From contig CM018693.1 in NCBI GenBank assembly GCA_009363875.1, positions 75,194,028 through 75,258,027 on the forward strand: 64,000 nt of DNA, read 5' to 3'. Both the position numbers and the translations under genes were made by a program. The DNA is from Mikania micrantha. Taxonomy: Eukaryota > Streptophyta > Magnoliopsida > Asterales > Asteraceae. This document shows positions 11,208-22,734 of this stretch, piece by piece (within the stretch, counting starts at the first letter, position 1; each line of letters begins with the position of its first letter). The notes below the pieces were generated by a model. The model saw only the letters and a program-made list of their open reading frames with translations, was not told the DNA's origin and did no database searches.

Positions 11208-11480
11208 CGAATGGTTTAGGTCGAATGAGGTGTGGCGACTGGGCATAGTCGAATGAAGATGGCTGCCGAATAGTGGTTGGCCGATTGACTAAGTCCCGAT
11301 CGAATGAGCCCAGCTGGCTAAGTGCCGAATGAATAGGAGTGCCGAATGAGTCCTTGTCGAATAGGGACGGTCGAATGAAAGTCCATTCGAGGAATCTTGG
11401 TCGAATGAGCAGCCTGTGGATCGAATGAAGGCTGGCCGAAGGGCCTTAGCCATTCGCCGAATAGCTAAGCTCATTCGTTG
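11208..11480. repeat. CGAATG keyword-dense block (inner 3' LTR)
   Basis: About nine CGAATG and four CATTCG words in 270 bp at irregular spacing, mostly as GTCGAATGA or GCCGAATGA. An identical block lies at 20098-20370. It falls downstream of the first donor-like site in sense. Confidence 0.8.
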
Positions 11481-12593
11481 AGCTGTGGAGAACCACATTC
11501 GGCCAACTCTTTTGGGATTGAAGGCAGTACCCAGTTCGAGTAGATTAGTTATGCATAGACATAAGGATTGTTCCTACATCATTCTAGCATGATGGTGTGG
11601 TGTTTTTCCCCTATGGTTCGACATAGTTTTAATGGGGTTTCTAGAGGTGACCGATTTTAGGGTTTTCAACCCTTAAAACCGAACCTAAATCACGAATTTA
11701 CCTCGAATCTGTTGATGATGAGCTTAGATCGGTTGTACTTTCGAATTCTACAAGTGATGGTGGTGATTTAGACACCAAAATGGTTCGATTTCGTGGAGAA
11801 ATGAAAGAGATCTTGTAGAGAGAAGGTAAGAATTTTTAGAGAGAGGGAGAAGTGAACGATGGTGGTGTTGGTGGCTGGTAGGTGATGTTAATTATGACAA
11901 GTAAATGCCATAATAATGGCTTTAGAATACCCGGGTGTTTTCGGGTTCGTTCGGTTTCGCGTGGTTTCGCGTAGAAACGTCGGTTTCGCGTCATTTTCGT
12001 TACGAAACGACTCGGTTATAAAATAGAAATCATAAAATTATTTTAAATTGTGATTCCTAATAAATTAACTAAATATCTTTTAATTATTAATTTACGAAAT
12101 ATTTAATTATCGTTTAAATCGAATCGCGCGGTCATCGCGCGTATTTGTTCGAATCGTCACCCGACCAAACACGACGATAACTACACTTTTCAATATTGTT
12201 TTCTAATTATTGAATATCATTCAGAACGTTAAACTTTCAGATTTATTCGTACAGATCGTCACCTATACGAATAATCCGTCGGTTTAGCATTCACGTAACG
12301 ACATTCGTGCTGTTTTGTTCTGTAATCCTCACATACGTTTATACATAATAAAATCCTAACAAATAAATCACATGATGATTCTGTGTTGCCAGATAATTAT
12401 CTGACTCAAGAATCATTGTCCTGAACTGATTTCTCTGAAATGACTGAGAATTCACTGTTTTGATAATATGAAATGATACTAAGACTTGATATGAACATAA
12501 AATACACTGAATTACATGAAATTTGTACCTGATTACTGTTCATGTACTGTTCACGACCACTGTTCCGGTGACGGTTCCGGCACTGATGTTACA

Positions 12594-12606
12594 GTCTCCC
12601 CTTGTT
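12594..12606 (-). other. Polypurine tract of the inner element
   Basis: The minus strand reads CAAGGGGAGAC immediately before the 3' LTR start TGTAACATC. Confidence 0.8.
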
Positions 12607-12627
12607 TGAGAAATTTCGTCCCGAAAT

Positions 12628-15600
12628 TTAAGAATTGTTATCGGGTAAATCTTCCTCTTCAAACAGTTGAGGATACTTTAACTTCATGTGATCTTCACGT
12701 TCCCAAGTAAACTCGGGTCCGCGTCTTGAGTTCCATCGAACCTTTACAATCGGAATACGGCTTCGCCTTAGTTGCTTGACCTTGCGATCCATAATCTCTA
12801 AAGGTTCTTCGATAAAGTGTAGCTGATCATCAACCTGAATTTCCTCGAGTGGAATGACGAGAGACTCGTCAGCAAGGCATTTCTTTAAGTTTGAGACATG
12901 AAACACGTCATGTACACCACTGAGTTCATCTGGTAATCTCAGTCGATAAGCTACAGGACCAATACGTTCGATGATTTCGAACGGTCCCACGTATCGTGGT
13001 GCTAGTTTGCCTTTTGTTCCAAAACGTACAACGCCTTTCCATGGGGATACCTTCAACATGACACGGTCTCCCACTAGGAATTCCAACGGCTTACGCCGTT
13101 TATCAGCGTAGCTCTTTTGTCTGCTTCTTGTAGCTTGCAATCTTCTCTGGATCTGAGCTATCTTGTCAGTGGTTTCCTGAATAAGCTCTGGCCCAGTTAT
13201 GCGATTATCTCCAACTTCAGTCCAACAGATCGGTGATCGACATTTTCGACCATAAAGAGCCTCGAATGGTGCACATCCGATACTGCTGTGGTAACTGTTG
13301 TTGTAGGAGAACTCAATCAGTGGCAAATGAGAATCCCAATTCCCACCGAAATCCAAAATACAGGTCCTTAACATATCCTCTAGGGTCTGAATCGTACGTT
13401 CGCTTTGGCCGTCCGTTTGTGGATGGTAAGCTGTACTCAGATTTAACTGTGTCCCTAGAGATTTCTGCAGCGATTGCCAGAACCTTGAAGTAAATCTGCT
13501 GTCTCTATCAGAAATAATTGATATTGGTACACCGTGACGTACCACTATCTCATTAATGTACAATCTCGCCAGTCTATCCATCGTGAAGGTTTCACGCATC
13601 GGCAAGAAGTGAGCAGATTTTGTTAAACGATCAATGATCACCCAAATCGTATCGTGACCTCTGGAAGTGCGGGGTAGCTTGGTAATGAAATCCATAGCTA
13701 TTTGTTCCCACTTCCAAAGCGGAATCTCAGGCTGTTCCAGTAAACCAGACGGTCTCTGGTGTTCCGCCTTTACCTTCGCACACGTCAGACACCGACCGAC
13801 GTACTCGGCTATGTCTTTCTTCATTCCCGGCCACCAATAAAATCCGCGCAAGTCTTGATACATTTTATCAGCGCCTGGATGAACAGAGTATTTTGTCTTG
13901 TGTGCTTCATCGAAGATAAGTCTTCTCAATTCATCTACTGCTGGGATCCATATACGATCCTGATAGTAGATCATTCCATCAGACTTGGTCTCTAAATGTT
14001 TCTCTGCTCCGCAGTCAAGTTCTTTCTTCAAGTTTCCCTTATCAACTGATTCCTGTTGGGCTTGAATGATCCTGTCTTGTAAACTGGTCTGTACAGTCAT
14101 CCCCATAGCTCTAACGCGTAAGGGTTTGACCCGTTCCTTCCGGCTCAAGGCATCAGCTACAACATTCGCCTTTCCCGGATGGTACTTAATCACACAATCA
14201 TAATCATTCAGGAGTTCAACCCAACGGCGTTGTCGCATGTTGAGTTCCTTCTGATCAAAGATATGCTGCAGACTCTTGTGGTCAGTAAATATGGTACACT
14301 TGGTGCCATATAAGTAATGTCTCCAAATCTTCAATGCGAAGATTACTGCTCCCAGTTCAAGATCATGAGTAGTGTAATTCTTCTCATGAACTTTTAACTG
14401 TCTTGATGCATAGGCGATAACTTTGTCCCGTTGCATCAGTACGCAACCAAGTCCCTGATGGGATGCATCACAGTAAACGACAAAGTCATCACATCCTTCC
14501 GGGAGTGATAGGATTGGAGCATTACATAACTTCTGCTTCAATGTCCGAAAAGCATCTTCCTGTTTCTGCTCCCAGACAAACGGTTCACTCTTCTGAGTTA
14601 ATTTAGTGAGAGGCAAAGCTATCTTAGAAAAGTTCGAGATGAACCTCCTGTAATAACCTGCCAATCCCAGAAAAGACCGTATCTCCGTTGGCGTTCTCGG
14701 GGTGTCCCAGTTCTTTATTGCTTCAATCTTGGCGGGATCTACGTGTATTCCCTCACTGTTGACTACGTGACCAAGAAACTGAACCTCCCTTAGCCAAAAT
14801 TCACATTTAGAGAACTTGGCATAGAGTTTCTGTTCCATCAACAGTTCCAAGATCTTCCTGAGATGTTGCTCATGCTCTGCTTTGCTCTTGGAATAAATCA
14901 GTATGTCATCAATAAAGACAATGACAAACTGATCCAAGTACGGCTTGCACACTCGGTTCATGAGGTCCATGAATACCGCTGGTGCGTTCGTCAATCCGAA
15001 AGGCATTACTAGGAATTCGTAATGCCCGTATCTGGTTCGGAAAGCCGTCTTCGGTATGTCTTCATCTTGAACTCTAAGCTGATGATAGCCAGACCGCAAG
15101 TCAATCTTAGAGAAGTACTGAGCTCCTTGCAGTTGGTCAAACAAATCATCAATCCTCGGCAATGGATACCGATTCTTGATGGTTAGTTTGTTTAGCTCTC
15201 TGTAATCTATGCACATTCTGAACGATCCGTCCTTCTTCTTCACGAACAAGACCGGAGCTCCCCAAGGCGAGTAGCTCGGTCTAATGAACCCTTTATCCAG
15301 TAACTCCTGCAACTGGTTCGATAATTCCTGCATCTCCGAAGGTGCTAACCGATAAGGAGATTTAGCAACAGGAGTTGCTCCAGGAACTAAGTCAATTCGG
15401 AACTCTACCGGTCGCACAGGAGGCAAACCTGGTAGGTCTTCAGGAAATACTTCTGGATATTCCTTCACTACTGGTACGTCTTGTATCTTCTTCTTGTCTT
15501 TCTCTTTTTCCACTTCATGAGCCAAGAACACTACACACTTCTTCTGTAAACACTTACGCGCCTTTATGCAGGAAATGATTTTGACACTTCGTTTTGCTTG

Positions 15601-17301
15601 ATCCCCTCTGACTTCCAATACACGATCATCGGGCAATGGAACTCGAAGCAGCTTCTCAGAACAGACAACTTCCACTCGGTTAGAGGAGAGCCAATCCATT
15701 CCAACAATGATGTCGAAACTACCCAACTCCATCGGTATTAAATCGATAGCAAATGTATGACCGTTAAGTGTCAATGGGCAACTCCTGTGAACTGTACTAA
15801 CTGTGATCTGTTTTCCGTTAGCTACTTCTATAATATAAGGGGAATCTAACTGTTCTTCTATAGAATCTAGTTGGCATGCAAAATCGGCAGAGATAAAACT
15901 CTGATCCGCACCAGTGTCAAATAGAACAGATGCATAAAAGTCATGTAAGAGAAACGTACCAGTGACCACATTCGGGTCCTGGCGTGCAGCTGGTGCTCCA
16001 ATAACAAAAGCTCTTCCACGAGGAGCTTGAACTGCTTGTTGTGCCTTCTTCGGGCAGTTCTTTGCAAAGTGGCCTTGTTCGCCACAGTTGAAGCATCCAC
16101 CATTGTTCTGGTTGGCAGGTGGAGGAATAGCCAAAGCAGCGTTGTTGACTGCTTGGTTTGGTGTTGCCCGGCAGTGTTGAACCCAATGGCCCTTTCTTCC
16201 ACATCCCGTGCATTGTTTGCAGGGAGTGTTAGCAATATGATGATACTGACACTTGGTACACAAAGGATGTGGGCCAGTATACTGTTTCTTAGGCACATTT
16301 TGCTGTGCCATTGCTACTTGATTCAGGGGAGTAGCCATAGTGTAGTTCTTGATTAATTTCTGCTTCTTCTTTGGGTGTTGCTGATGATGTGGCTTCTTTG
16401 AAGACTCTTCCTTTCTCTTGCCAATGTCTGCCTCTTTCTTCAGAACTCCAGAGGCAACCATCAAATCAGTGAGTTTTCCAGACAGTCTTACTGCAGATTC
16501 AACAGTAGTAGGGTTGGCTGAAACAACCATGCCCTGGATGCAGGCGGGAAGTCCACTCACATATCTGTCTATTCTCTTCTCCAAGGTTGGTACCATGTCA
16601 GGTACCAAAGCAACCAACTCATGATAACGAGTTGTATACCCCATGTGATCAGCCCCCTTCATCACATGGTTGGATAATTCAACCTCCAGTTTCTGCAGCT
16701 CATTCTTGGGGCAGAACTCTGTTCGCAGCAGTGTCTTGAAACCCTCCCATGGCATGGCCATAGCTTCTTCTCTCCCTCGGGCGTTGATCTGACCATTCCA
16801 CCAGGTCAGAGCCCGCTTGTTGAATGTTCCAGCAGAGTAGCGGACTTTATGGTGCTCTGGACAGCTGCAGAGGTCCAGAGTAGCCTCAATCTTTTCAATC
16901 CATTGGATTAATCCAACGGCTCCTTCAGATCCGCTAAAGCTAGGCGGCTTACATCCTACGAATGACTTGTAGGAGTAGTGTGAAGTACCACCAGTATTCC
17001 CACTGGCTTCTCCAGATGAGTTGCCAGTGTTGTTCATCTCATTACGGAGAAGATTGAACATCTCCGGTATCGCTTCCTTCATCTGATTGGTCATCTGGTT
17101 GCTCAATAGAGTCATCAAAGCGATGGTGGTAGGATCCAGTATGGGAGTCGTGCCTGAACCTGATGCCTGTGTGATCAGTGGAGGAGGAGGTGGAGGCGGT
17201 GGAGGAGGTGGCGGTGGTGAGTCATTTGGAGATGGCGTGGAGGAGTGTGGAGCTTGGTCTTGTGTTGATGTCAACAGCGGAGGTTGTCTTCGTGGCGGCA
17301 T
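12628..17301 (-). CDS. Gag-Pol polyprotein, Tekay-type Ty3/Gypsy, 1557 aa
   Basis: One open frame. I choose MPPRRQ as the start; an in-frame Met 19 codons upstream (17358) lies in leader conserved with the short-Gag element. Approximate order: polyproline run (25-45), capsid-type Gag domain (120-230), a CxxC-HH-CxxC finger plus CCHC (346-375), second CCHC CFNCGEQGHFAKNC (402), protease LFDTGADQSF (459), reverse transcriptase with FIDDIL (795), RNase H with YCDASH (945) and GKANVVADALSR, integrase zinc region ending CLTC (1170), integrase Asp/Asp/Glu near 1202, 1265 and 1303, and a chromodomain-like tail PEFTWERED (1535). All catalytic motifs are intact. It should supply capsid assembly, maturation, reverse transcription and integration. 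There is no separate Gag stop, so one polyprotein is expected. The closest internal relatives are the remnants at 1258-2341 and 60085-61046. Confidence 0.95.
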   Translation of the reverse strand: MPPRRQPPLLTSTQDQAPHSSTPSPNDSPPPPPPPPPPPPPLITQASGSGTTPILDPTTIALMTLLSNQMTNQMKEAIPEMFNLLRNEMNNTGNSSGEASGNTGGTSHYSYKSFVGCKPPSFSGSEGAVGLIQWIEKIEATLDLCSCPEHHKVRYSAGTFNKRALTWWNGQINARGREEAMAMPWEGFKTLLRTEFCPKNELQKLEVELSNHVMKGADHMGYTTRYHELVALVPDMVPTLEKRIDRYVSGLPACIQGMVVSANPTTVESAVRLSGKLTDLMVASGVLKKEADIGKRKEESSKKPHHQQHPKKKQKLIKNYTMATPLNQVAMAQQNVPKKQYTGPHPLCTKCQYHHIANTPCKQCTGCGRKGHWVQHCRATPNQAVNNAALAIPPPANQNNGGCFNCGEQGHFAKNCPKKAQQAVQAPRGRAFVIGAPAARQDPNVVTGTFLLHDFYASVLFDTGADQSFISADFACQLDSIEEQLDSPYIIEVANGKQITVSTVHRSCPLTLNGHTFAIDLIPMELGSFDIIVGMDWLSSNRVEVVCSEKLLRVPLPDDRVLEVRGDQAKRSVKIISCIKARKCLQKKCVVFLAHEVEKEKDKKKIQDVPVVKEYPEVFPEDLPGLPPVRPVEFRIDLVPGATPVAKSPYRLAPSEMQELSNQLQELLDKGFIRPSYSPWGAPVLFVKKKDGSFRMCIDYRELNKLTIKNRYPLPRIDDLFDQLQGAQYFSKIDLRSGYHQLRVQDEDIPKTAFRTRYGHYEFLVMPFGLTNAPAVFMDLMNRVCKPYLDQFVIVFIDDILIYSKSKAEHEQHLRKILELLMEQKLYAKFSKCEFWLREVQFLGHVVNSEGIHVDPAKIEAIKNWDTPRTPTEIRSFLGLAGYYRRFISNFSKIALPLTKLTQKSEPFVWEQKQEDAFRTLKQKLCNAPILSLPEGCDDFVVYCDASHQGLGCVLMQRDKVIAYASRQLKVHEKNYTTHDLELGAVIFALKIWRHYLYGTKCTIFTDHKSLQHIFDQKELNMRQRRWVELLNDYDCVIKYHPGKANVVADALSRKERVKPLRVRAMGMTVQTSLQDRIIQAQQESVDKGNLKKELDCGAEKHLETKSDGMIYYQDRIWIPAVDELRRLIFDEAHKTKYSVHPGADKMYQDLRGFYWWPGMKKDIAEYVGRCLTCAKVKAEHQRPSGLLEQPEIPLWKWEQIAMDFITKLPRTSRGHDTIWVIIDRLTKSAHFLPMRETFTMDRLARLYINEIVVRHGVPISIISDRDSRFTSRFWQSLQKSLGTQLNLSTAYHPQTDGQSERTIQTLEDMLRTCILDFGGNWDSHLPLIEFSYNNSYHSSIGCAPFEALYGRKCRSPICWTEVGDNRITGPELIQETTDKIAQIQRRLQATRSRQKSYADKRRKPLEFLVGDRVMLKVSPWKGVVRFGTKGKLAPRYVGPFEIIERIGPVAYRLRLPDELSGVHDVFHVSNLKKCLADESLVIPLEEIQVDDQLHFIEEPLEIMDRKVKQLRRSRIPIVKVRWNSRRGPEFTWEREDHMKLKYPQLFEEEDLPDNNS

Positions 17302-17459
17302 TCTGATCATAACCAAATGAATATTGGTTAGTGCAATGATCGAATGCAGAAGACGCAATGCAATAAGCCTTAAATCCTAAGTTCTCTACATGCAGGGTCC
17401 CTAGGTTATAGTCTAGGCCAAACCGTTTAAATAAGTGACCTATATTTCTCTATAACCAT

Positions 17460-17472
17460 GGCTCTGATACCA
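17460..17472 (-). other. Primer binding site, initiator tRNA-Met (inner element)
   Basis: The minus strand reads TGGTATCAGAGCC, three bases from the 5' LTR boundary at 17476. It is the classic plant initiator tRNA-Met site. Confidence 0.95.
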
Positions 17473-17475
17473 ATC

Positions 17476-20400
17476 TGTCACACCCCGAGCCGGCGGGATA
17501 GGATCGGTTGTCCCGTCGGGCGGAAGGTTCCCGGGGCGCGATATCATGAGTGATAATCGTGATGATCAGATTGTTTACATTGCACATGATATAAATGAGA
17601 AATGCTAAATATAATAGAATTACAAAGTTAAATTACATCAGTATTGTTTATAATTTAACAATGTAAATCTACCATCAACATCATAAATTTCTATCTTGTA
17701 TTTACACAAGATATACAAAATAAATTTATATAATGATGTCTTCAAAAGTATGCAGGTCCAAAATGCTAAACCTTCTATCTGAAGTCCTAGTCCAAAAGGA
17801 ATAACTCCTTAGTTGACCTGTTCGTCACCTGAGAAGTCATGCAAAAATCAAGTCAACACATGGTTGGTGAGTTCATATAGTTTTATGATTTGAAAATGAT
17901 TTGAAAACCTCTTTTGGTAAAGACCCTAACCTCATTAACTCCACATGTAATATCCACATCGGTATGCTTATATATAGGGCATATGTAAGGGACAAGCCCT
18001 AGCCAACATCCCACCACATACTAATATGCATATGACACTGTTGTTAATGATAATTAAGCATTTTTACCTAACACATCTGATTTAGATCATGATATTGAAA
18101 TCTGATTTGCCTTTGATCCTCTTGATTCTCGATCGTAGATATAGAATTTCCCAAAAGTCAGTGATAATAGTAAAATGTCAAATATTTAATTAAATAATTA
18201 AATAAAACATTTAAGTACAACTAAGACATGATGATTGGGCATTATTTGACCCAATCAATTAGACTTAGTTGTGGGTGGTTGTCCAAGTTGTAACCTCTCA
18301 CACGTGACCCATGTCAGGCATAACTCACAAGGAGTACACCTGAACTGAGCGGGATTTTAATGTTTTGCCCGTTACAGCCTGACCCAATGGTCTTCTGCAT
18401 CTGAGTGGGGCTTTAATGTTTTGCCCGTTACAGCCTGACCCAATGGTCTTCTGCATTTGAGTGGGACTTTAAGGATATCCTGTGATTCTTGATCTCTTGA
18501 TTCTCATGATTTTGACTTTGATAAAGATTCCATTTGATCGTTCATGTTATTGCCCGTATAGCCTGACTACAAGAGTCTTCTATACCTGAAAGGGACTTTA
18601 TATGTGTGTTACACGTGGTCTTGATTCCATATACAACTGACATCCACCATAACTTGAGCATTAATGATTTCATTAGATCATAATGATTTCATTGTTAACA
18701 TGATTCACACACATTTATGATATCTGATTTCTTGAGTTTCTTAATCTTGATCTTTTGACTTTCCCATGATTCACAATGATAATTGATTTGATATTGATTC
18801 TTGGATCTCAGATCTCACACTGAGCTATGATTCCTTTGAATGTGATCTTTTGATTTGTTCATATGATTTCACTTTGAATTTAGATTCTTGGATTTGAACT
18901 TGATGGACTACTGGTTGATTTAGAGTTTAAATTTAAGGTATTACTCATGAGAGTACTTAAATTTATTTGATAACTTGATCTGTTTAATAATTTCCTAGAC
19001 AGGAGTCTAGGAGTATCAACAAACATATATATGTAAAACATATAATAAATACAAGCATTTAAATAAACAGTTTAAATATAACAGTTTACGCATGCTTCTC
19101 AGCCCCGCGTTTAAAACAAAAATGTTAGAAAAGGGGCAATGAACTCACCTGTGTTGCTTTGTATAGAATTACCACAAAATGCGCTCTCGTTGTTGTAGCT
19201 TATGTATCTTCGGTTCCTGAGTGATTTTAAAAGAATCCGCATACGATGAGTATATATAGTAGACGTTGGATCTAAGGCTTTGGTCTCGGTGTGCAACTAA
19301 GTGTCCTAGATTACTAACGTGATTCTAAGACTTCATCTAATTTAATCTAATTCATTACCCGTTAGTAACCCATATCTCCAATTAATCCTTTAAAGACTTC
19401 AATCATATCATGTTCTAATTATCTCATTCTAAGTTAATTATTTAGAAAACATTACTTAGTATAATTTGCTAAAGTCTATGAATCTTTTACTTTTACTAAA
19501 ACTTCATTTTGTTTATAAAGATGTAAAATTTAAAGGTGATGGGCCTAAATGGAGCCCATTTGGCCACTTTTGGGCCCATGTATTAGGCTTTTCATATTAG
19601 CTTCTTGTTTAACTCAATCTTGATAGTTTATGAAAACCATCTAATTTAGTTATATGTTTTATAGAACATCCTAGGGTTTAAGTGTTAATATTTAAATAAA
19701 CACTTAAACCTTAAGTTATTGTTTTTGATCCATGTGACTTTACAAGGAATTCCCGATGTATTAGAAGTAAGAAATGAATATTAACACCCATATTCAGTAG
19801 GTTGCATGATTAGGAAAACCCTACTAACCATTGTTAACCTCAACCCCATAGAATTGATATAACCATGTTTTGCATCTTAAAGGCCATAGGTTAATTTCAT
19901 AAGTAACCACACCCCAATATTATTCTTTCGTTTCCCCCATACACTCCCGTTTACCCTTGCATGCATAACCTTTATGTAAGTGTTTCCATGCACACCCGCA
20001 TACCCACACCCCATGCATGATATACGTCACACTACCCATGCACAATATCGCCTACTCATGACCGTCCAATCATGATCCGTGAAAGAGAAGGGGTGTTCGA
20101 ATGGTTTAGGTCGAATGAGGTGTGGCGACTGGGCATAGTCGAATGAAGATGGCTGCCGAATAGTGGTTGGCCGATTGACTAAGTCCCGATCGAATGAGCC
20201 CAGCTGGCTAAGTGCCGAATGAATAGGAGTGCCGAATGAGTCCTTGTCGAATAGGGACGGTCGAATGAAAGTCCATTCGAGGAATCTTGGTCGAATGAGC
20301 AGCCTGTGGATCGAATGAAGGCTGGCCGAAGGGCCTTAGCCATTCGCCGAATAGCTAAGCTCATTCGTTGAGCTGTGGAGAACCACATTCGGCCAACTCT

Positions 20401-21482
20401 TTTGGGATTGAAGGCAGTTCCAGTTCGAGTAGATTAGTTATGCATAGACATAAGGATTGTTCCTACATCATTCTAGCATGATGGTGTGGTGTTTTTCCCC
20501 TATGGTTCGACATAGTTTTAATGGGGTTTCTAGAGGTGACCGATTTTAGGGTTTTCAACCCTTAAAACCGAACCTAAATCACGAATTTACCTCGAATCTG
20601 TTGATGATGAGCTTAGATCGGTTGTACTTTCGAATTCTACAAGTGATGGTGGTGATTTAGACACCAAAATGGTTCGATTTCGTGGAGAAATGAAAGAGAT
20701 CTTGTAGAGAGAAGGTAAGAATTTTTAGAGAGAGGGAGAAGTGAACGATGGTGGTGTTGGTGGCTGGTAGGTGATGTTAATTATGACAAGTAAATGCCAT
20801 AATAATGGCTTTAGAATACCCGGGTGTTTTCGGGTTCGTTCGGTTTCGCGTGGTTTCGCGTAGAAACGTCGGTTTCGCGTCATTTTCGTTACGAAACGAC
20901 TCGGTTATAAAATAGAAATCATAAAATTATTTTAAATTGTGATTCCTAATAAATTAACTAAATATCTTTTAATTATTAATTTACGAAATATTTAATTATC
21001 GTTTAAATCGAATCGCGCGGTCATCGCGCGTATTTGTTCGAATCGTCACCCGACCAAACACGACGATAACTACACTTTTCAATATTGTTTTCTAATTATT
21101 GAATATCATTCAGAACGTTAAACTTTCAGATTTATTCGTACAGATCGTCACCTATACGAATAATCCGTCGGTTTAGCATTCACGTAACGACATTCGTGCT
21201 GTTTTGTTCTGTAATCCTCACATACGTTTATACATAATAAAATCCTAACAAATAAATCACATGATGATTCTGTGTTTCCAGATAATTATCTGACTCAAGA
21301 ATCATTGTCCTGAACTGATTTCTCTGAAATGACTGAGAATTCACTGTTTTGATAATATGAAATGATACTAAGACTTGATATGAACATAAAATACACTGAA
21401 TTACATGAAATTTGTACCTGATTACTGTTCATGTACTGTTCACGACCACTGTTCCGGTGACGGTTCCGGCACTGATGTTACA
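17476..21482 (-). repeat. 5' LTR of the inner element
   Basis: Near-identical partner of 8586-12593. The one-base length difference and one substitution lie near 20419. It drives the Gag-Pol transcript if the element is active. It has the same donor-like, acceptor-like and keyword layout as its partner, with the CGAATG block at 20098-20370. Confidence 0.95.
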
Positions 21483-21487
21483 GTCAC

Positions 21488-21794
21488 CTATACGAATAAT
21501 TCATCGGTTTAGCATTCCGTAACAATAACCGTTATCGTTTTGTTTAACCTCACATACGTTTACACATAATAGCACATCAATAAGCCTTGGTTTCACTGTT
21601 CAATGTTGTCTGATGTGTTTCTAACTGTTAAACTGTAAAGTTTAATCATATTTCAGAAACAATAGCATAATAGTTTACCGTTAAGCATTACGCAGTTGAT
21701 AGTATATCAATAGTTTGCATAGTTTGTACCTGAGTTACTGTGCCTTTACTGTTCCGTTCACCGTTCCGGCGACGTTTCCGGCACAGTTGTTACA
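21488..21794 (-). repeat. Outer element 5' LTR, terminal 307 bp
   Basis: Continues the outer LTR after the inner insertion and matches 917-1223. Ends CACAGTTGTTACA at 21794, where plus-strand gag sequence of the older host element begins. Confidence 0.9.
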
Positions 21795-22655
21795 ATTAAG
21801 CATGCACATGGCGGAGATGTATATGTAGCTATGTTAGATTGGAATGAATTCAAAGAAACATTTTATCAGCAATACTTCCCAACCTCTTACCAAGAAAAGT
21901 ATTATCGGGAGTATGCCACCGTTGCTTAGAGAGATGATGAGCCGATAAGGGAGCTCATGGCTCGATTTACACGATTAGCCAGTTTTTTGGGAGAGGCAGC
22001 AAGAAATCAACAAATGTAGGCTAATAAACTGAAATGGGCAGTGTGTGAAAGGGTTAGGAAAATGATAGTGATGATGAAGTTTAATAACATCACTGATGTT
22101 GCCGATGGTGTCCAGACTCTTGAGTTGGCAGAACAGGTAAAACCATATGGAGAAAGTAAAAAGAGAGATCGTGGAGATGATAGCCTTTTGTATTCTGGAC
22201 AACCATTATCAGAAATTTCTTATTCAAAAAGCTATAAACGAAAATTCAATCATAATCAATATTCTGGGTATAACCGTAATCAGTTTCAACAACATAACTC
22301 TCAAGCATTTCGATTTGGTAATCCTAAGCCACCTCAAAACAAACCAGACCAAAACCAAAATCTAGTGGCTCATGTCAACAATCGTGCTCAACCACTAAAT
22401 CAATACCCAAATCCACCTCCACCATTTACCACTTGTGGTAAACCTCACCGAGGCATATGTCATTTTACTAGAGGTTTATGTTTTAGATGTGGACAAACCG
22501 GTCACTTGGTTAATGACTGTCCTCAGCCAGATATGAGGGCTAATATTAGCGGAAACCCTGGTAGAAATACTGCTGGCGGAAGAGTCTTTGCACTGATTGC
22601 ACATGATGCTGCAAAGACACCAGGTGCGAATTTCTTCAAAGTTAAATTTTTGTAA
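21795..22655 (+). pseudogene. Gag fragment of the old element
   Basis: The translation contains the capsid signature LDWNEFKETFYQQYFP, later ELMARFTRLASF, an Asn/Gln-rich linker and one CCHC knuckle CFRCGQTGHLVNDC. Stops interrupt it near 21926 and 22020. The N-terminus was separated by the outer insertion. The sequence ends at a stop after an AT-rich stretch, where a protease linker would be expected. Confidence 0.85.
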
Positions 22656-22734
22656 TATATCTGTGATAATTAGTTTTAATTATCTGTAATTAAACGTGTC
22701 TTACCTAGTTAGTACTAATTTAGTTATTATTTCT

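Larger units (their letters stand above)
8586..12593 (-). repeat. 3' LTR of the inner element
   Basis: Begins TGTCACACCCCGAGCC and ends GATGTTACA on the plus strand. In sense: a donor-like site TTCGAG/GTAAATTCG (near 11700), a CGAATG-rich block (11208-11480), a donor-like site CACAG/GTGAGTTCA (near 10258), a 57-bp repeat pair (9459-9572), a TATATATAG module near 9080 and an acceptor-like ACTTCTCAG (8939-8947) followed by GTGACG. Confidence 0.95.
8586..21482 (-). mobile_element. Inner element: intact, young Tekay-type Gypsy retrotransposon
   Basis: Complete element of 12,897 bp with 5-bp target duplication GTCAC (8581-8585 and 21483-21487). The empty site is visible in the outer element's other LTR at 912-916. 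LTRs of 4008 and 4007 bp differ by about six substitutions and one base of length by eye (near 8822, 8830, 8838, 8880, 11537 and 12396). PBS, PPT and a single uninterrupted Gag-Pol frame are present. It lies inside an LTR whose own pair is about 0.5% diverged, so the age order is consistent. Among the elements visible here it is the only one that looks potentially autonomous. Confidence 0.95.
1..21794 (-). mobile_element. Outer non-autonomous Tekay-type Gypsy element (left end cut by window)
   Basis: Minus-strand LTR element. Its parts from right to left are the 5' LTR (21794-21488 plus 8585-4191), the PBS at 4176-4187, a 259-codon zinc-knuckle ORF, an unexplained 0.9-kb segment, a broken integrase/chromodomain tail, the PPT near 1224 and the 3' LTR from 1223 leftwards off the window. 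The interior is only 2967 bp and lacks capsid, protease, reverse transcriptase and RNase H, so the element cannot move by itself. Bases 1-1223 match 7670-8585 plus 21488-21794 with no length change and about six substitutions by eye (about 0.5%). Its right flank is ATTAA; the matching target duplication would lie left of the window. Confidence 0.9.

Noticed and set aside
17087..17320. Glycine-rich plus-strand ORF
   Set aside because: It is the antisense shadow of the polyproline run at the Gag N-terminus of the inner element.
12628..17358. Longer Gag-Pol start 19 codons upstream
   Set aside because: The extra residues are encoded by leader sequence shared with the short-Gag element. MPPRRQ matches the start MSPRRQ of that ORF.
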